Assembly: GCA_028282395.1 (NCBI GenBank)
Contig: JANQHY010000021.1
Span: forward strand, 1 to 7,618
Reading direction: 5' to 3'
Source of the DNA: Gammaproteobacteria bacterium
GTDB lineage: Bacteria; Pseudomonadota; Gammaproteobacteria; UBA12402
DNA length: 7,618 nt
The position numbers and the translations under genes were made by a program. The notes under the pieces are model-generated. The model was not told where the DNA came from. It saw only the letters and a program-made list of their open reading frames with translations, and made no database searches. Positions 1-5,250 of the stretch are shown in pieces (the first letter of the stretch is position 1; each line of letters opens with the position of its first letter).

Positions 1-99
1 ATAGCCAAAAATGACACCTCAGTTTGAGAGCTTTCAAGCTATTTCAAGTGGACCATTTATGCTGCAGTTCAAATGGACTAATTAGGGTGCTAATTAACA
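1..99 (-). mobile_element. Terminal segment of an IS21-family-like insertion sequence
   Basis: The stretch has no open frame on either strand but carries the short repeated boxes typical of IS21-family ends. TTCAAGTGGAC (43-53) and TTCAAATGGAC (68-78) match at 10 of 11 positions, 25 bp apart, and a partial third copy (TTCAAG) lies at 33-38. Two copies of CTAATTA (79-85 and 90-96) sit near the tip. Read on the minus strand, the end would start TGTTAATTAG, so the tip at 98-99 is the CA/TG dinucleotide usual for this family. A coding frame without a start codon begins right after it, as expected if the element broke that gene. No transposase is visible, because the body would lie left of the window. 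The family assignment rests on memory of IS21 end architecture, not on a search; the exact boundary could be off by a few bases. Confidence 0.42.
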
Positions 100-102
100 A
101 TT

Positions 103-372
103 GATTATCCAGTACCAGGTAAACGCCCTATCAAAGATAAACCCCTAACCACTCGTGAAGTATCTAAACGCTACTCACAAAAACGTATCAATAAAGGCGA
201 AGTGCAAATGAAGTTTTGGTTGCCTAAAACCCTTAAAGAAGAACTGGCCGATTATGCTAAAACCAAGGACGTCACACTTGAAAAAGCGCTGCAAGAATTA
301 ATCCCATTGGGTATTAACATAGGCACCTATCTAAACAATCAAAAATCACAAAGCGAAAATAAGCCCGTTTAA
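103..372 (+). pseudogene. 5'-truncated ribbon-helix-helix-like protein remnant
   Basis: An open frame of 89 codons ends at TAA 370-372. In frame upstream there is a stop at 91-93, inside the presumed insertion-sequence end, and no ATG/GTG/TTG between that stop and the first coding residues (DYPVPGKRPIKDK...), so the original start appears to be lost. The middle has the layout of an Arc/CopG-type DNA-binding fold: a short beta strand (VQMKFWLP), a helix (KTLKEELADYAKTK), then a second helix (TLEKALQELIPLG). The N-terminal part is very basic. Internal restarts are possible at GTG 202 or ATG 208, with AAAGG at 193-197 as a weak ribosome binding site; a 54-56-aa product would keep the whole fold. 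I do not recognise the specific family. Its position next to a recombinase suggests a small regulator from the same former mobile unit, but that is inference. Confidence 0.5.
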
Positions 373-565
373 GCGCTTTAATTTATACCATAAACATTAA
401 TAAGCCAAACAGCGAGAAATGGTCTCAAAACGCTTCTATGTTAGTTGCTTTTTTAGTTAATTTGCCGTTTTTTAAAAATATCTAGAAATATTAATAAATA
501 GACATTATCAACAATATTGCGCCATAGGGCGATTTTATGCGACAATAGCTCAAAAAGGAACCAAA
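373..565. other. AT-rich intergenic region before the recombinase
   Basis: About 190 bp without a convincing gene. It begins with an AAGCGCTT palindrome overlapping the preceding stop codon, continues through a T- and A-rich stretch (about 445-515), and ends with the dif-like inverted repeat described separately. The octamer ATTAATAA occurs near 396 and near 490. I could not find a clean sigma-70 promoter; TAGACA at 499-504 with CATAGG at 523-528 (18-bp spacing) is the least bad match and is weak. No RNA gene is evident. Confidence 0.4.
516..546. repeat. Imperfect inverted repeat, candidate dif-like recombination site
   Basis: The left arm ATTGCGCCATAG (516-527) and right arm TTATGCGACAAT (535-546) are inverted copies matching at 8 of 12 positions, with a 7-bp spacer (528-534). 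The right arm contains TTATGCGA followed by AAT after one extra C, which resembles a XerC-type half-site (TTATGCGAAAT) of dif and plasmid pdif sites. The repeat lies 20 bp upstream of a tyrosine recombinase gene, where such enzymes often have a target or autoregulatory site. The left arm is a poor XerD match, so it may be the site of the adjacent recombinase rather than of host XerCD. Function is inferred. Confidence 0.4.
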
Positions 566-1159
566 ATGGCACGCGAAGGAAAATCCAAAGTACTTGCTCT
601 GTCAGAATTTGAGCAAATCCTACAGGTCGCTAAAAATTCAAAGCACGCCAAGCGAAATTTGTGTTTGGTACACTTTTCGTTCGGATTGGGATTGCGTGCC
701 AAAGAAATGGCATCACTAAAAATAAAAGATGTCACTGATGGGTATTCTATTTATGAAGAAATGAATTTACTCTCCCACATGACCAAGGGGGATAAACAGC
801 GGATGATTTATTTAACTAACCGATCGATCAGAGACGCCCTACTCGCTTACTTGGATGAGCGCAAACAATCTAAAAAGCGTCCTTTCAATTTAGACTCGGC
901 CCTGTTTTTATCACAAAAAGGTTCTAGTTTCACACCAGATACCCTGCAAAAACTCTTTGCCATACTCTACAAACAGGCCAATATTAAAGGAGCTAGCTCT
1001 CATTCTGGCCGGCGCACCTTCGCCACCAGACTAATTGAGTCAGGTGTTGAAATTAAAGCGGTATCAACACTTATGGGCCATGCCAGCATCCAGCAAACCG
1101 CTGAATATGCCGAAGACAACCCCGTCAGGCTTAAAAATATCATGGCTGGGATATACTAA
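566..1159 (+). CDS. Short tyrosine recombinase/integrase (197 aa)
   Basis: This encodes a DNA-breaking and rejoining enzyme of the phage-integrase/XerC-D family. All catalytic residues of the family are visible in order: R44 (GLGLRAKE), a lysine in the beta-hairpin (K74 or K77, TKGDKQR), H146 and R149 (HSGRR), H172 (LMGHAS) and the nucleophile Y181 (TAEYAE). At 197 aa it is about 100 residues shorter than XerC/XerD: it consists of the catalytic domain with only a stub in place of the N-terminal SAM-like core-binding domain. The ATG at 566 is preceded by AAAGGA at 554-559 with 6-bp spacing, so this is the natural start and the shortness is not an annotation error. Short recombinases of this kind are common on gammaproteobacterial plasmids and transposons, where they resolve multimers or act on a nearby site. 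Base composition is somewhat richer in GC than the genes to its right, consistent with separate origin. Its partner DNA site is unknown; the inverted repeat at 516-546 is the candidate. Confidence 0.9.
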   Translation: MAREGKSKVLALSEFEQILQVAKNSKHAKRNLCLVHFSFGLGLRAKEMASLKIKDVTDGYSIYEEMNLLSHMTKGDKQRMIYLTNRSIRDALLAYLDERKQSKKRPFNLDSALFLSQKGSSFTPDTLQKLFAILYKQANIKGASSHSGRRTFATRLIESGVEIKAVSTLMGHASIQQTAEYAEDNPVRLKNIMAGIY

Positions 1160-1269
1160 ATATCTTAAAGCTGCGGGTTGCTAGCAAGTTTTGATTGGTT
1201 TTTTTGATACAGGAGGTGTCTTAACGGTATAGCCACTCCATACCGATCGATAATATTTATATCACATGT
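1160..1269. other. Intergenic region between recombinase and parA
   Basis: 110 bp with no gene. It contains a TTGCTAGCAA palindrome (1179-1188) followed by a T-rich tract (weak terminator candidate, no proper stem-loop), an AGGAGGT sequence at 1211-1217 with no start codon in range, and a small inverted repeat CGGTAT/ATACCG (1225-1230 and 1240-1245, 9-bp loop). None of these can be given a firm role. Confidence 0.35.
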
Positions 1270-1298
1270 TTGACATTATACATAATAAGGTCTTTAAT
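1270..1298 (+). promoter_or_regulatory. Candidate promoter of the parAB operon
   Basis: A perfect -35 hexamer TTGACA (1270-1275) is separated by 17 bp from TTTAAT (1293-1298), a 5-of-6 match to the -10 consensus. Transcription would begin near 1305. This makes the TTG at 1270 an unlikely translation start for ParA and places the start at ATG 1318 or 1333. The -35 box is part of the 12-bp direct repeat TTGACATTATAC (1270-1281 and 1298-1309), so regulator binding there would block the polymerase. Confidence 0.5.
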
Positions 1299-1326
1299 TG
1301 ACATTATACGTATAAAAATGTCAATT
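1296..1326. promoter_or_regulatory. Operator-like inverted repeats at the parA start
   Basis: The arms AATTGACATT (1296-1305) and AATGTCAATT (1317-1326) form a perfect 10-bp inverted repeat with an 11-bp spacer. Inside it lies a second perfect palindrome, TTATACGTATAA (1304-1315), with a different centre. One copy of the repeated TTGACATTATAC is part of the left arm. The site overlaps the putative -10 box, the transcription start and the ATG at 1318. Type Ia partition operons are autorepressed by ParA binding an operator in this position, which is the most likely role; this is inference from position and symmetry. Confidence 0.5.
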
Positions 1327-2352
1327 CAGAATATGGAAAAACAGTGGACAACAAGTGATTTAATTAGGCTATACAGGCTTACTGATTCGAGTAAAACTCC
1401 CATAATATATGCTGAGGAAAAAGGGGAAATCCCACTGGCAGATCGTGTATCGCGGGGGAAAATACAGGTAAGAAAGTGGAATACTCATCAGTTACCTGAT
1501 ATAGGGAAAAAATTTGGATTTATGAAAACCCCAGCTTCTCAAGTGGTGGCAGATATATACACCCCAAAGGGAGGAGTTGGTAAGACCACGTTCACTGCTA
1601 ATTTGGCTAGAATGGCCGCTATTAATGGTATTAAAACTATTGTGTGCGGCTTAGATTTCCAAAGGTCGGTTTCTAGATACCTTGTTCCAAGCCAAGAAAT
1701 TAAATCTCTAGATGAACTTGAAGAAACTCATCATCTCGGCCTGCATCATTATTTGTTTGAAGGGGCTGATTTATCAGAAGTCGTACAAAAAACTAATATA
1801 CCAAATCTTGATATAATCCCAGAGACCTCTGATTTAAACTTCATGGCTAAGAAAATTCGTCTAGAGAATAGGCGTGAATATGTTTTTAAAGAGCGTTTGT
1901 TACCAAAATTAAAAAAATACGATCTTGTGCTTTTTGATGGTAACCCAGGCTGGAGCGATCTAACAGAAAACGCTTTGGTTGCCTCCTCTACAATTATCAT
2001 GCCCATAGCTTGCGAGGCAGAGTGTTACGATGCCTTAAAAGAAAACCTAGGGGAAATTGAAGAATTTCGTAAATCAATGCATATAAATTGGGATCATTAT
2101 TATATGGTGCCAACTTTTCTGGAAAATACTTCAGTTAGCCAAAACATCTATGCCAGATATTTAAATCAATTCGAAGGTATCATTATTCCTATTCCAATTA
2201 GAAGATCTGTATTAGCACAAGAAGCTCGCTTCGCAAATATGAGCATTATTGAATACAGCCCAACAAGTAATCTGGCCACAGATTATTATGATCTTGTTTC
2301 TGACTTATGGAATAAACTCCTTGAACAAGAAGGGGAGCTTGATGAGCAATAA
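1318..2352 (+). CDS. parA: ParA-family partition ATPase, type Ia-like (344 aa)
   Basis: A Walker-type ATPase that positions plasmid copies on the nucleoid together with ParB. With the start at 1318, the deviant Walker A motif KGGVGKTT is at residues 84-91 (signature K84, nucleotide-binding K89), the A' region GLDFQ at 111-115 (D113) and Walker B VLFDGNPG at 204-211 (D207). The roughly 80 residues ahead of Walker A include TTSDLIRLYRLTDSSKTPI, a helix-turn-helix-like segment; such an N-terminal extension marks type Ia ParA proteins (P1 ParA, F SopA), which also repress their own operon. The start is uncertain: the frame is open from TTG 1270, but that codon is the -35 box of the likely promoter. 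ATG 1318 and ATG 1333 are both possible and neither has a good Shine-Dalgarno. The stop overlaps the parB start by 11 bp, indicating translational coupling. The A' motif reads LDFQ rather than the usual D-x-DPQ, a mild deviation. Confidence 0.9.
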   Translation: MSIQNMEKQWTTSDLIRLYRLTDSSKTPIIYAEEKGEIPLADRVSRGKIQVRKWNTHQLPDIGKKFGFMKTPASQVVADIYTPKGGVGKTTFTANLARMAAINGIKTIVCGLDFQRSVSRYLVPSQEIKSLDELEETHHLGLHHYLFEGADLSEVVQKTNIPNLDIIPETSDLNFMAKKIRLENRREYVFKERLLPKLKKYDLVLFDGNPGWSDLTENALVASSTIIMPIACEAECYDALKENLGEIEEFRKSMHINWDHYYMVPTFLENTSVSQNIYARYLNQFEGIIIPIPIRRSVLAQEARFANMSIIEYSPTSNLATDYYDLVSDLWNKLLEQEGELDEQ

Positions 2353-3397
2353 AAAAAATCTTATAGACAGCTTTTTTGAAAAAGACGAGGTTATCACTAC
2401 CCCTGTTGCAAAATCTACTATAAAGTCGAATCCACAAAAGTACTCCAAACATAAGATATACGAAAATCCAGAATCTAACCAAGAATACGCTCCTTTTACT
2501 TCCGAAAAATTATGCAATTTAGATACTAGTCAAATAGTTAACTGGGCTTACCATGATAGGCCGGAATCTGAGTTAGGTGATATTGACTCACTAGCAAATG
2601 ATTTAATAAAAATAGGACAACAACAGCCCTGTATTGTACGCCCTCACCCTTCACAACAAAACTATTTTGAGCTAATTATTGGTGAACGTCGTTGGAGAGC
2701 CGCTCAGAAAGCCGGGGTAAAGCTCAAAGTTATAGTCCGCCACCTAGATGATAATGAGGCTGCTTTGGCACAAGCTGCCGAAAATGATAACAGGACAGAC
2801 CTCTCTGATTATGCTAAAGGTATGCATTTTGCACGATTAATTGAAAAAGGTATAATCAAACAACGAGATTTAACCGAGAAACTAGGAAAGTCTAGACAAT
2901 ACGTTTCTTCCATCCTCTCCTTTTCTAAGCTCCCTACTGAGATTATAAATGCCATTGGCCTAACAAACATGAAAAATGTTTCCGCTTCCATGGCTGAGCG
3001 TATCAAGCAACTCTGTGATAAAGGAGATGAATATCTCCATTTAATAAAGGAGCATGCTGAAAAAATAGCTTCTGGAAAGATAGGGAGAGCAAAACTAGAA
3101 GCATGCATAAGCAACAATATTATAAAAAGAACTAAAAAAGATAGTGGCTCATCTGATTTATTAAATGGCAAAGTAATAAAGATTATCACAAAAAGTGGGC
3201 GCCATGTCGGCAGCCTTAGAAATGACAACAATTATTTGCCATCATGGCACTATCCCAAAAGTATTGTTTCAAGTTTAGGGGTAGATAAAATAATAGAAAT
3301 TTCTCGTGAAATAGGAGAAATGGTTGAAGAAAAGCTAAATGATTTGAAAGTGTCCGTTGCTACGGACAAAAAACAAAAAGGCAATGATAATGATTAA
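2342..3397 (+). CDS. parB: ParB-family centromere-binding protein (351 aa)
   Basis: The DNA-binding partner of ParA in plasmid partition. The frame is open from farther upstream, but ATG 2342 is chosen because AGGGGAG (2331-2337) lies 4 bp before it and because the remaining upstream residues would lie entirely within parA. Residues 56-145 form the ParB/Spo0J N-terminal domain, with the hallmark GERRWRAA at 114-121, followed by the conserved AENDNRTDLSDYAKG block at 146-160 and a helix-turn-helix near 173-192 (KQRDLTEKLGKSRQYVSSIL). The first 50 residues are polar and probably flexible, including the part that contacts ParA. The C-terminal region (about 300-351) should hold the dimerisation element. 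Unusually, the codons for VSVATDK (about 337-343) coincide with the first of two identical 18-bp inverted repeats, so the end of the protein is shaped by a DNA site. The gene overlaps parA by 11 bp and is followed by the replication leader. Confidence 0.92.
   Translation: MSNKKNLIDSFFEKDEVITTPVAKSTIKSNPQKYSKHKIYENPESNQEYAPFTSEKLCNLDTSQIVNWAYHDRPESELGDIDSLANDLIKIGQQQPCIVRPHPSQQNYFELIIGERRWRAAQKAGVKLKVIVRHLDDNEAALAQAAENDNRTDLSDYAKGMHFARLIEKGIIKQRDLTEKLGKSRQYVSSILSFSKLPTEIINAIGLTNMKNVSASMAERIKQLCDKGDEYLHLIKEHAEKIASGKIGRAKLEACISNNIIKRTKKDSGSSDLLNGKVIKIITKSGRHVGSLRNDNNYLPSWHYPKSIVSSLGVDKIIEISREIGEMVEEKLNDLKVSVATDKKQKGNDND
3351..3368. repeat. parS-like inverted repeat, copy 1 (inside parB)
   Basis: TGTCCGTTGCTACGGACA consists of perfect 7-bp inverted arms (TGTCCGT/ACGGACA) around TGCT. 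It lies in frame in the last codons of parB. An identical copy follows at 3404, and including the A-run after each the two share 23 identical bases. Downstream of parB is where type Ia plasmids carry their centromere (compare the inverted repeats in F sopC), so this is a probable ParB-binding site. Confidence 0.6.
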
Positions 3398-3403
3398 TTA
3401 AAA

Positions 3404-3421
3404 TGTCCGTTGCTACGGACA
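3404..3421. repeat. parS-like inverted repeat, copy 2 (downstream of parB)
   Basis: This is an exact copy of the 18-bp inverted repeat at 3351. The start-to-start distance is 53 bp, close to five helical turns, so two ParB dimers would sit on the same DNA face. Seven As (3421-3427) follow directly; on the minus strand these form the T-tract of the adjacent terminator. An alternative role is an operator acting on the replication leader. Confidence 0.6.
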
Positions 3422-3451
3422 AAAAAACAAGCCTCAGGTGGAGCTGAGGCT
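3421..3451 (-). terminator. Intrinsic terminator reading on the minus strand
   Basis: A perfect 8-bp stem, AGCCTCAG (3430-3437) with CTGAGGCT (3444-3451), closes a 6-nt loop. In minus-strand RNA it is followed by UG and seven Us (from A 3421-3427), a classical rho-independent terminator. On the + strand the hairpin is followed by ATATGTAGC with no U-tract, so it is not a good terminator for parB. No minus-strand protein gene lies upstream in that direction, which points to a short antisense transcript from the replication leader. Confidence 0.6.
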
Positions 3452-3506
3452 ATATGTAGCGGCCAAATCAACTATAAGCACGACAGCTATTAGATAATCG
3501 GCACAC
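3421..3506 (-). ncRNA. Putative antisense RNA controlling the replication gene
   Basis: Inferred minus-strand transcript of about 85 nt. Its promoter would be TTGCTT (+ strand 3534-3539, only 3 of 6 to consensus) and TATATT (3511-3516, 5 of 6) with 17-bp spacing, giving a start near 3505, and it would end at the minus-strand terminator at 3421-3451. The transcript is complementary to the leader of the replication gene just downstream. Its central stem, CTAATAGC with GCTTATAG around a 6-nt loop and with a 2x2 mismatch, could be a kissing loop. Antisense RNAs of this size and position control initiator synthesis in IncFII, IncI/B and related replicons. The terminator is the strong evidence; the promoter is weak. 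Confidence 0.35.
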
Positions 3507-3523
3507 CTTTAATATAGTTGATT
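3466..3523 (+). promoter_or_regulatory. Long inverted repeat in the replication leader
   Basis: AATCAACTATA (3466-3476) and TATAGTTGATT (3513-3523) are perfect 11-bp inverted arms with a 36-nt loop. A smaller stem, CTATAAGC (3472-3479) with GCTATTAG (3486-3493), shares CTATA with the left arm, so the two folds are mutually exclusive. That is what a leader RNA switching between alternative structures would show. The right arm also overlaps the putative minus-strand -10 box. Confidence 0.5.
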
Positions 3524-3528
3524 AGTCG

Positions 3529-3550
3529 CCTAAAAGCAAACTTTTAGGAG
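3529..3550 (+). promoter_or_regulatory. Hairpin sequestering the ribosome binding site of the replication gene
   Basis: CCTAAAAG (3529-3536) and CTTTTAGG (3541-3548) form a perfect 8-bp stem with a CAAA loop. The Shine-Dalgarno AGGAG occupies 3546-3550, so its first three bases are paired in the stem. Spacing to the ATG at 3557 is 6 bp. Initiator translation would be damped unless the stem is opened, as in replicons limited by leader RNA structure. Confidence 0.55.
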
Positions 3551-3556
3551 ATTACT

Positions 3557-5095
3557 ATGACTGCATCTCATGTATCTTCTATTGAGTTGTGTCCTATTCA
3601 CTTTGAAAAGTTTGACGCACTCAATAGACAGATCGGTAGCATAGAGGAAACTCTACTGCTTTCTAAAATTATGTTTCACCTGCAAGGCTCTAAGATAACC
3701 AGGCATGGTGTTAAATATATTGTGCGCTCACGTGAGCATATCGCTCAATGGTTTGGCTTTAGCTTGCGTAAAACTGATGCCCTACTCTCAAAATTAGAGT
3801 CTAAGGGTTTTCTAGTACGTACTAATGGCCTATGGCATGGGGTGAAACGTCTATTTTTATCAGTTCAGAATGTGAATGATTTTGTGCCTGTTAATATGGC
3901 CCTTTTAGATGTGTTAATAGATGTTACTGGATCTATAGATGCAGCTATTGCCTATGCCAGGATTGCCTTTATTTATGCTAGAGCTAAAGTATTTAATGAA
4001 GGCCTATCATGGATCTTTCTTAGAAAGAATACCTTAGCTAACTATTTAAATATTAGTATACGTAAGCTAGATACTGTATTAGATATCTTAATTAGAAAAG
4101 GATTATTGCTTAAAAAGAATATGATCGCTTGTGGTAGGCGTCAAACACACTTTCATATTCCAATATCTTCTTTAAAAGTACTTAAGGAAAGGGTTAATAG
4201 CAAAATAAATACTAGGTCTGCATCAGGTGCTCTTAAATCAACAGAGGGCTCTGATGCCACATCAGATAACATACAATCTAATGATTTTAGGATTGATGTT
4301 GCCGACAGTACTGAGAAGAGCCCATCTTGCAATAATTGCCGCTTAGAACCGGCAAAATTTGCAACATCTATAAAAGTAAGAACTATTACAAAGAAAACAA
4401 ATAATAACACTAGGAAATGCTTTGAGAATAGGACAAGCCAGTCTATTAGTGTAAGCCCCACTGGTGATATTAATTTTTCAAAAAGAGAATTAGCTTACCT
4501 ACAGGGAGCATTGGTCAATCTTATCGATAGGGATGGTGTTAGAGTATCTAGCCCTAAAGAACTGTTAGCCCAGATGAAATATGCATTAAAACAGCAAGTA
4601 AGCAAATTCAATTTATCCTTTGTTCATGGTGTCAATAGACTATGTGCAATCATTAGATCCGGCAACTGGTCTACACCTTACGGGTTTTACCATCATTCAA
4701 AAGAGGGCAGGGCGCTAAACCAGGAAAGAGCTAAAAAAGAAAAGCAATGGCAGCAACAAAAGTGCCATGAGATTCTTGGCGCTGATATAGTCGATAGTGA
4801 TACTAAAAATCAAACTACCGATTATGATGCTGAGAATGATATTGGTCAAAGAATCAAGAATATAGAAACAGCGATAGGTAAACAACCTATCTGTCGACTC
4901 CAACAGGGCAGGGTGATGATTGGCGGTAAACATGTATTGGTTAGTGATGCTGCTGCCAGGCTCAATGAGATTCATGCCACCATAGAACGCTATGTTGCTA
5001 AAATTAAATTACTACCGGCATACTTACGTTCTAATCTTTTTGGTGTTATAGACAAGCTAAGAGGTGAAGCGCAGGAAATATTGACAGTTATTTAA
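3557..5095 (+). CDS. Putative plasmid replication initiator with tandem winged helices (512 aa)
   Basis: Likely the replication initiator (Rep) of the plasmid, inferred from its place after parAB, the structured leader and its DNA-binding layout; I do not recognise a named Rep family. Residues about 31-103 and 128-202 are two copies of the same winged-helix unit: FSLRKTDALLSKLESKGFL (68-86) aligns with ISIRKLDTVLDILIRKGLL (166-184), offset 98 residues, sharing the S-RK-D--L--L--KG-L pattern. A polar, Ser/Asn/Thr-rich linker follows (about 205-305). A C-terminal helical domain has the striking GNWSTPYGFYHHSKEG block (369-384), a charged helix (385-405), and a helical end (460-512). The ATG at 3557 has AGGAG at 6-bp spacing, partly held in a hairpin. 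Rep proteins of the RepE/pi type also have two winged helices, but no iterons are visible, so the resemblance may be only in fold. A plasmid-borne transcription regulator is the alternative. Confidence 0.6.
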   Translation: MTASHVSSIELCPIHFEKFDALNRQIGSIEETLLLSKIMFHLQGSKITRHGVKYIVRSREHIAQWFGFSLRKTDALLSKLESKGFLVRTNGLWHGVKRLFLSVQNVNDFVPVNMALLDVLIDVTGSIDAAIAYARIAFIYARAKVFNEGLSWIFLRKNTLANYLNISIRKLDTVLDILIRKGLLLKKNMIACGRRQTHFHIPISSLKVLKERVNSKINTRSASGALKSTEGSDATSDNIQSNDFRIDVADSTEKSPSCNNCRLEPAKFATSIKVRTITKKTNNNTRKCFENRTSQSISVSPTGDINFSKRELAYLQGALVNLIDRDGVRVSSPKELLAQMKYALKQQVSKFNLSFVHGVNRLCAIIRSGNWSTPYGFYHHSKEGRALNQERAKKEKQWQQQKCHEILGADIVDSDTKNQTTDYDAENDIGQRIKNIETAIGKQPICRLQQGRVMIGGKHVLVSDAAARLNEIHATIERYVAKIKLLPAYLRSNLFGVIDKLRGEAQEILTVI

Positions 5096-5181
5096 TGACC
5101 AGGTAGGGATTGTCAGTTTTTGAATATGTTATTTTTTTAACATCCAGTCCAATACCGACAAGAAAACTAAGATAATGAGCC

Positions 5182-5211
5182 TTGTACATTTTTATGACAA
5201 ACATTTAAAAT
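5182..5211 (+). promoter_or_regulatory. Candidate promoter of the SDR/binding-protein/sensor operon
   Basis: TTGTAC (5182-5187, 4 of 6 to the -35 consensus) and TAAAAT (5206-5211, 5 of 6 to the -10 consensus) are 18 bp apart, giving a transcription start near 5218 and a leader of about 33 nt before the TTG start. The rest of the 155-bp gap (5096-5250) holds only a weak ATGTTA/TAACAT hairpin around a T-run (5126-5143) and no gene. Confidence 0.4.
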
Positions 5212-5250
5212 ATTGAGAATGGTAATAACACCAGTGTAAAGGATACGGAT

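Noticed and set aside
1211..1224. A near-perfect Shine-Dalgarno (AGGAGGT) between the recombinase and parA
   Set aside because: No ATG, GTG or TTG with an open frame follows at a usable distance: the overlapping GTG is followed by TCT and then TAA. It may be chance or debris.
2809..3231. Open frame of 140 codons on the minus strand within parB
   Set aside because: It lies wholly within a well-supported ParB frame, has no ribosome binding site or recognisable domain, and mirrors the codon structure of parB.
3438..3497. A 19-codon GTG-started leader peptide before the initiator, as in repY-type control
   Set aside because: No ribosome binding site precedes the GTG, which sits in the loop of the terminator hairpin; there is no coupling to the ATG at 3557.
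4153..4461. Minus-strand open frame rich in hydrophobic residues inside the replication gene
   Set aside because: It is antisense to the AT- and Lys/Asn/Ser-rich linker of the initiator. Antisense reading of such codons yields Phe/Leu/Val-rich pseudo-membrane proteins.
5126..5143. ATGTTA/TAACAT hairpin around a T-run after the replication gene as a terminator
   Set aside because: The T-run is in the loop and not after the stem, and the stem is only 6 AT-rich pairs, so it does not meet the pattern of an intrinsic terminator on either strand.
3398..5250. Iterons or DnaA boxes marking an origin
   Set aside because: Apart from the two parS-like repeats I saw no set of short direct repeats and no good TTATCCACA-type box, so no origin is called.
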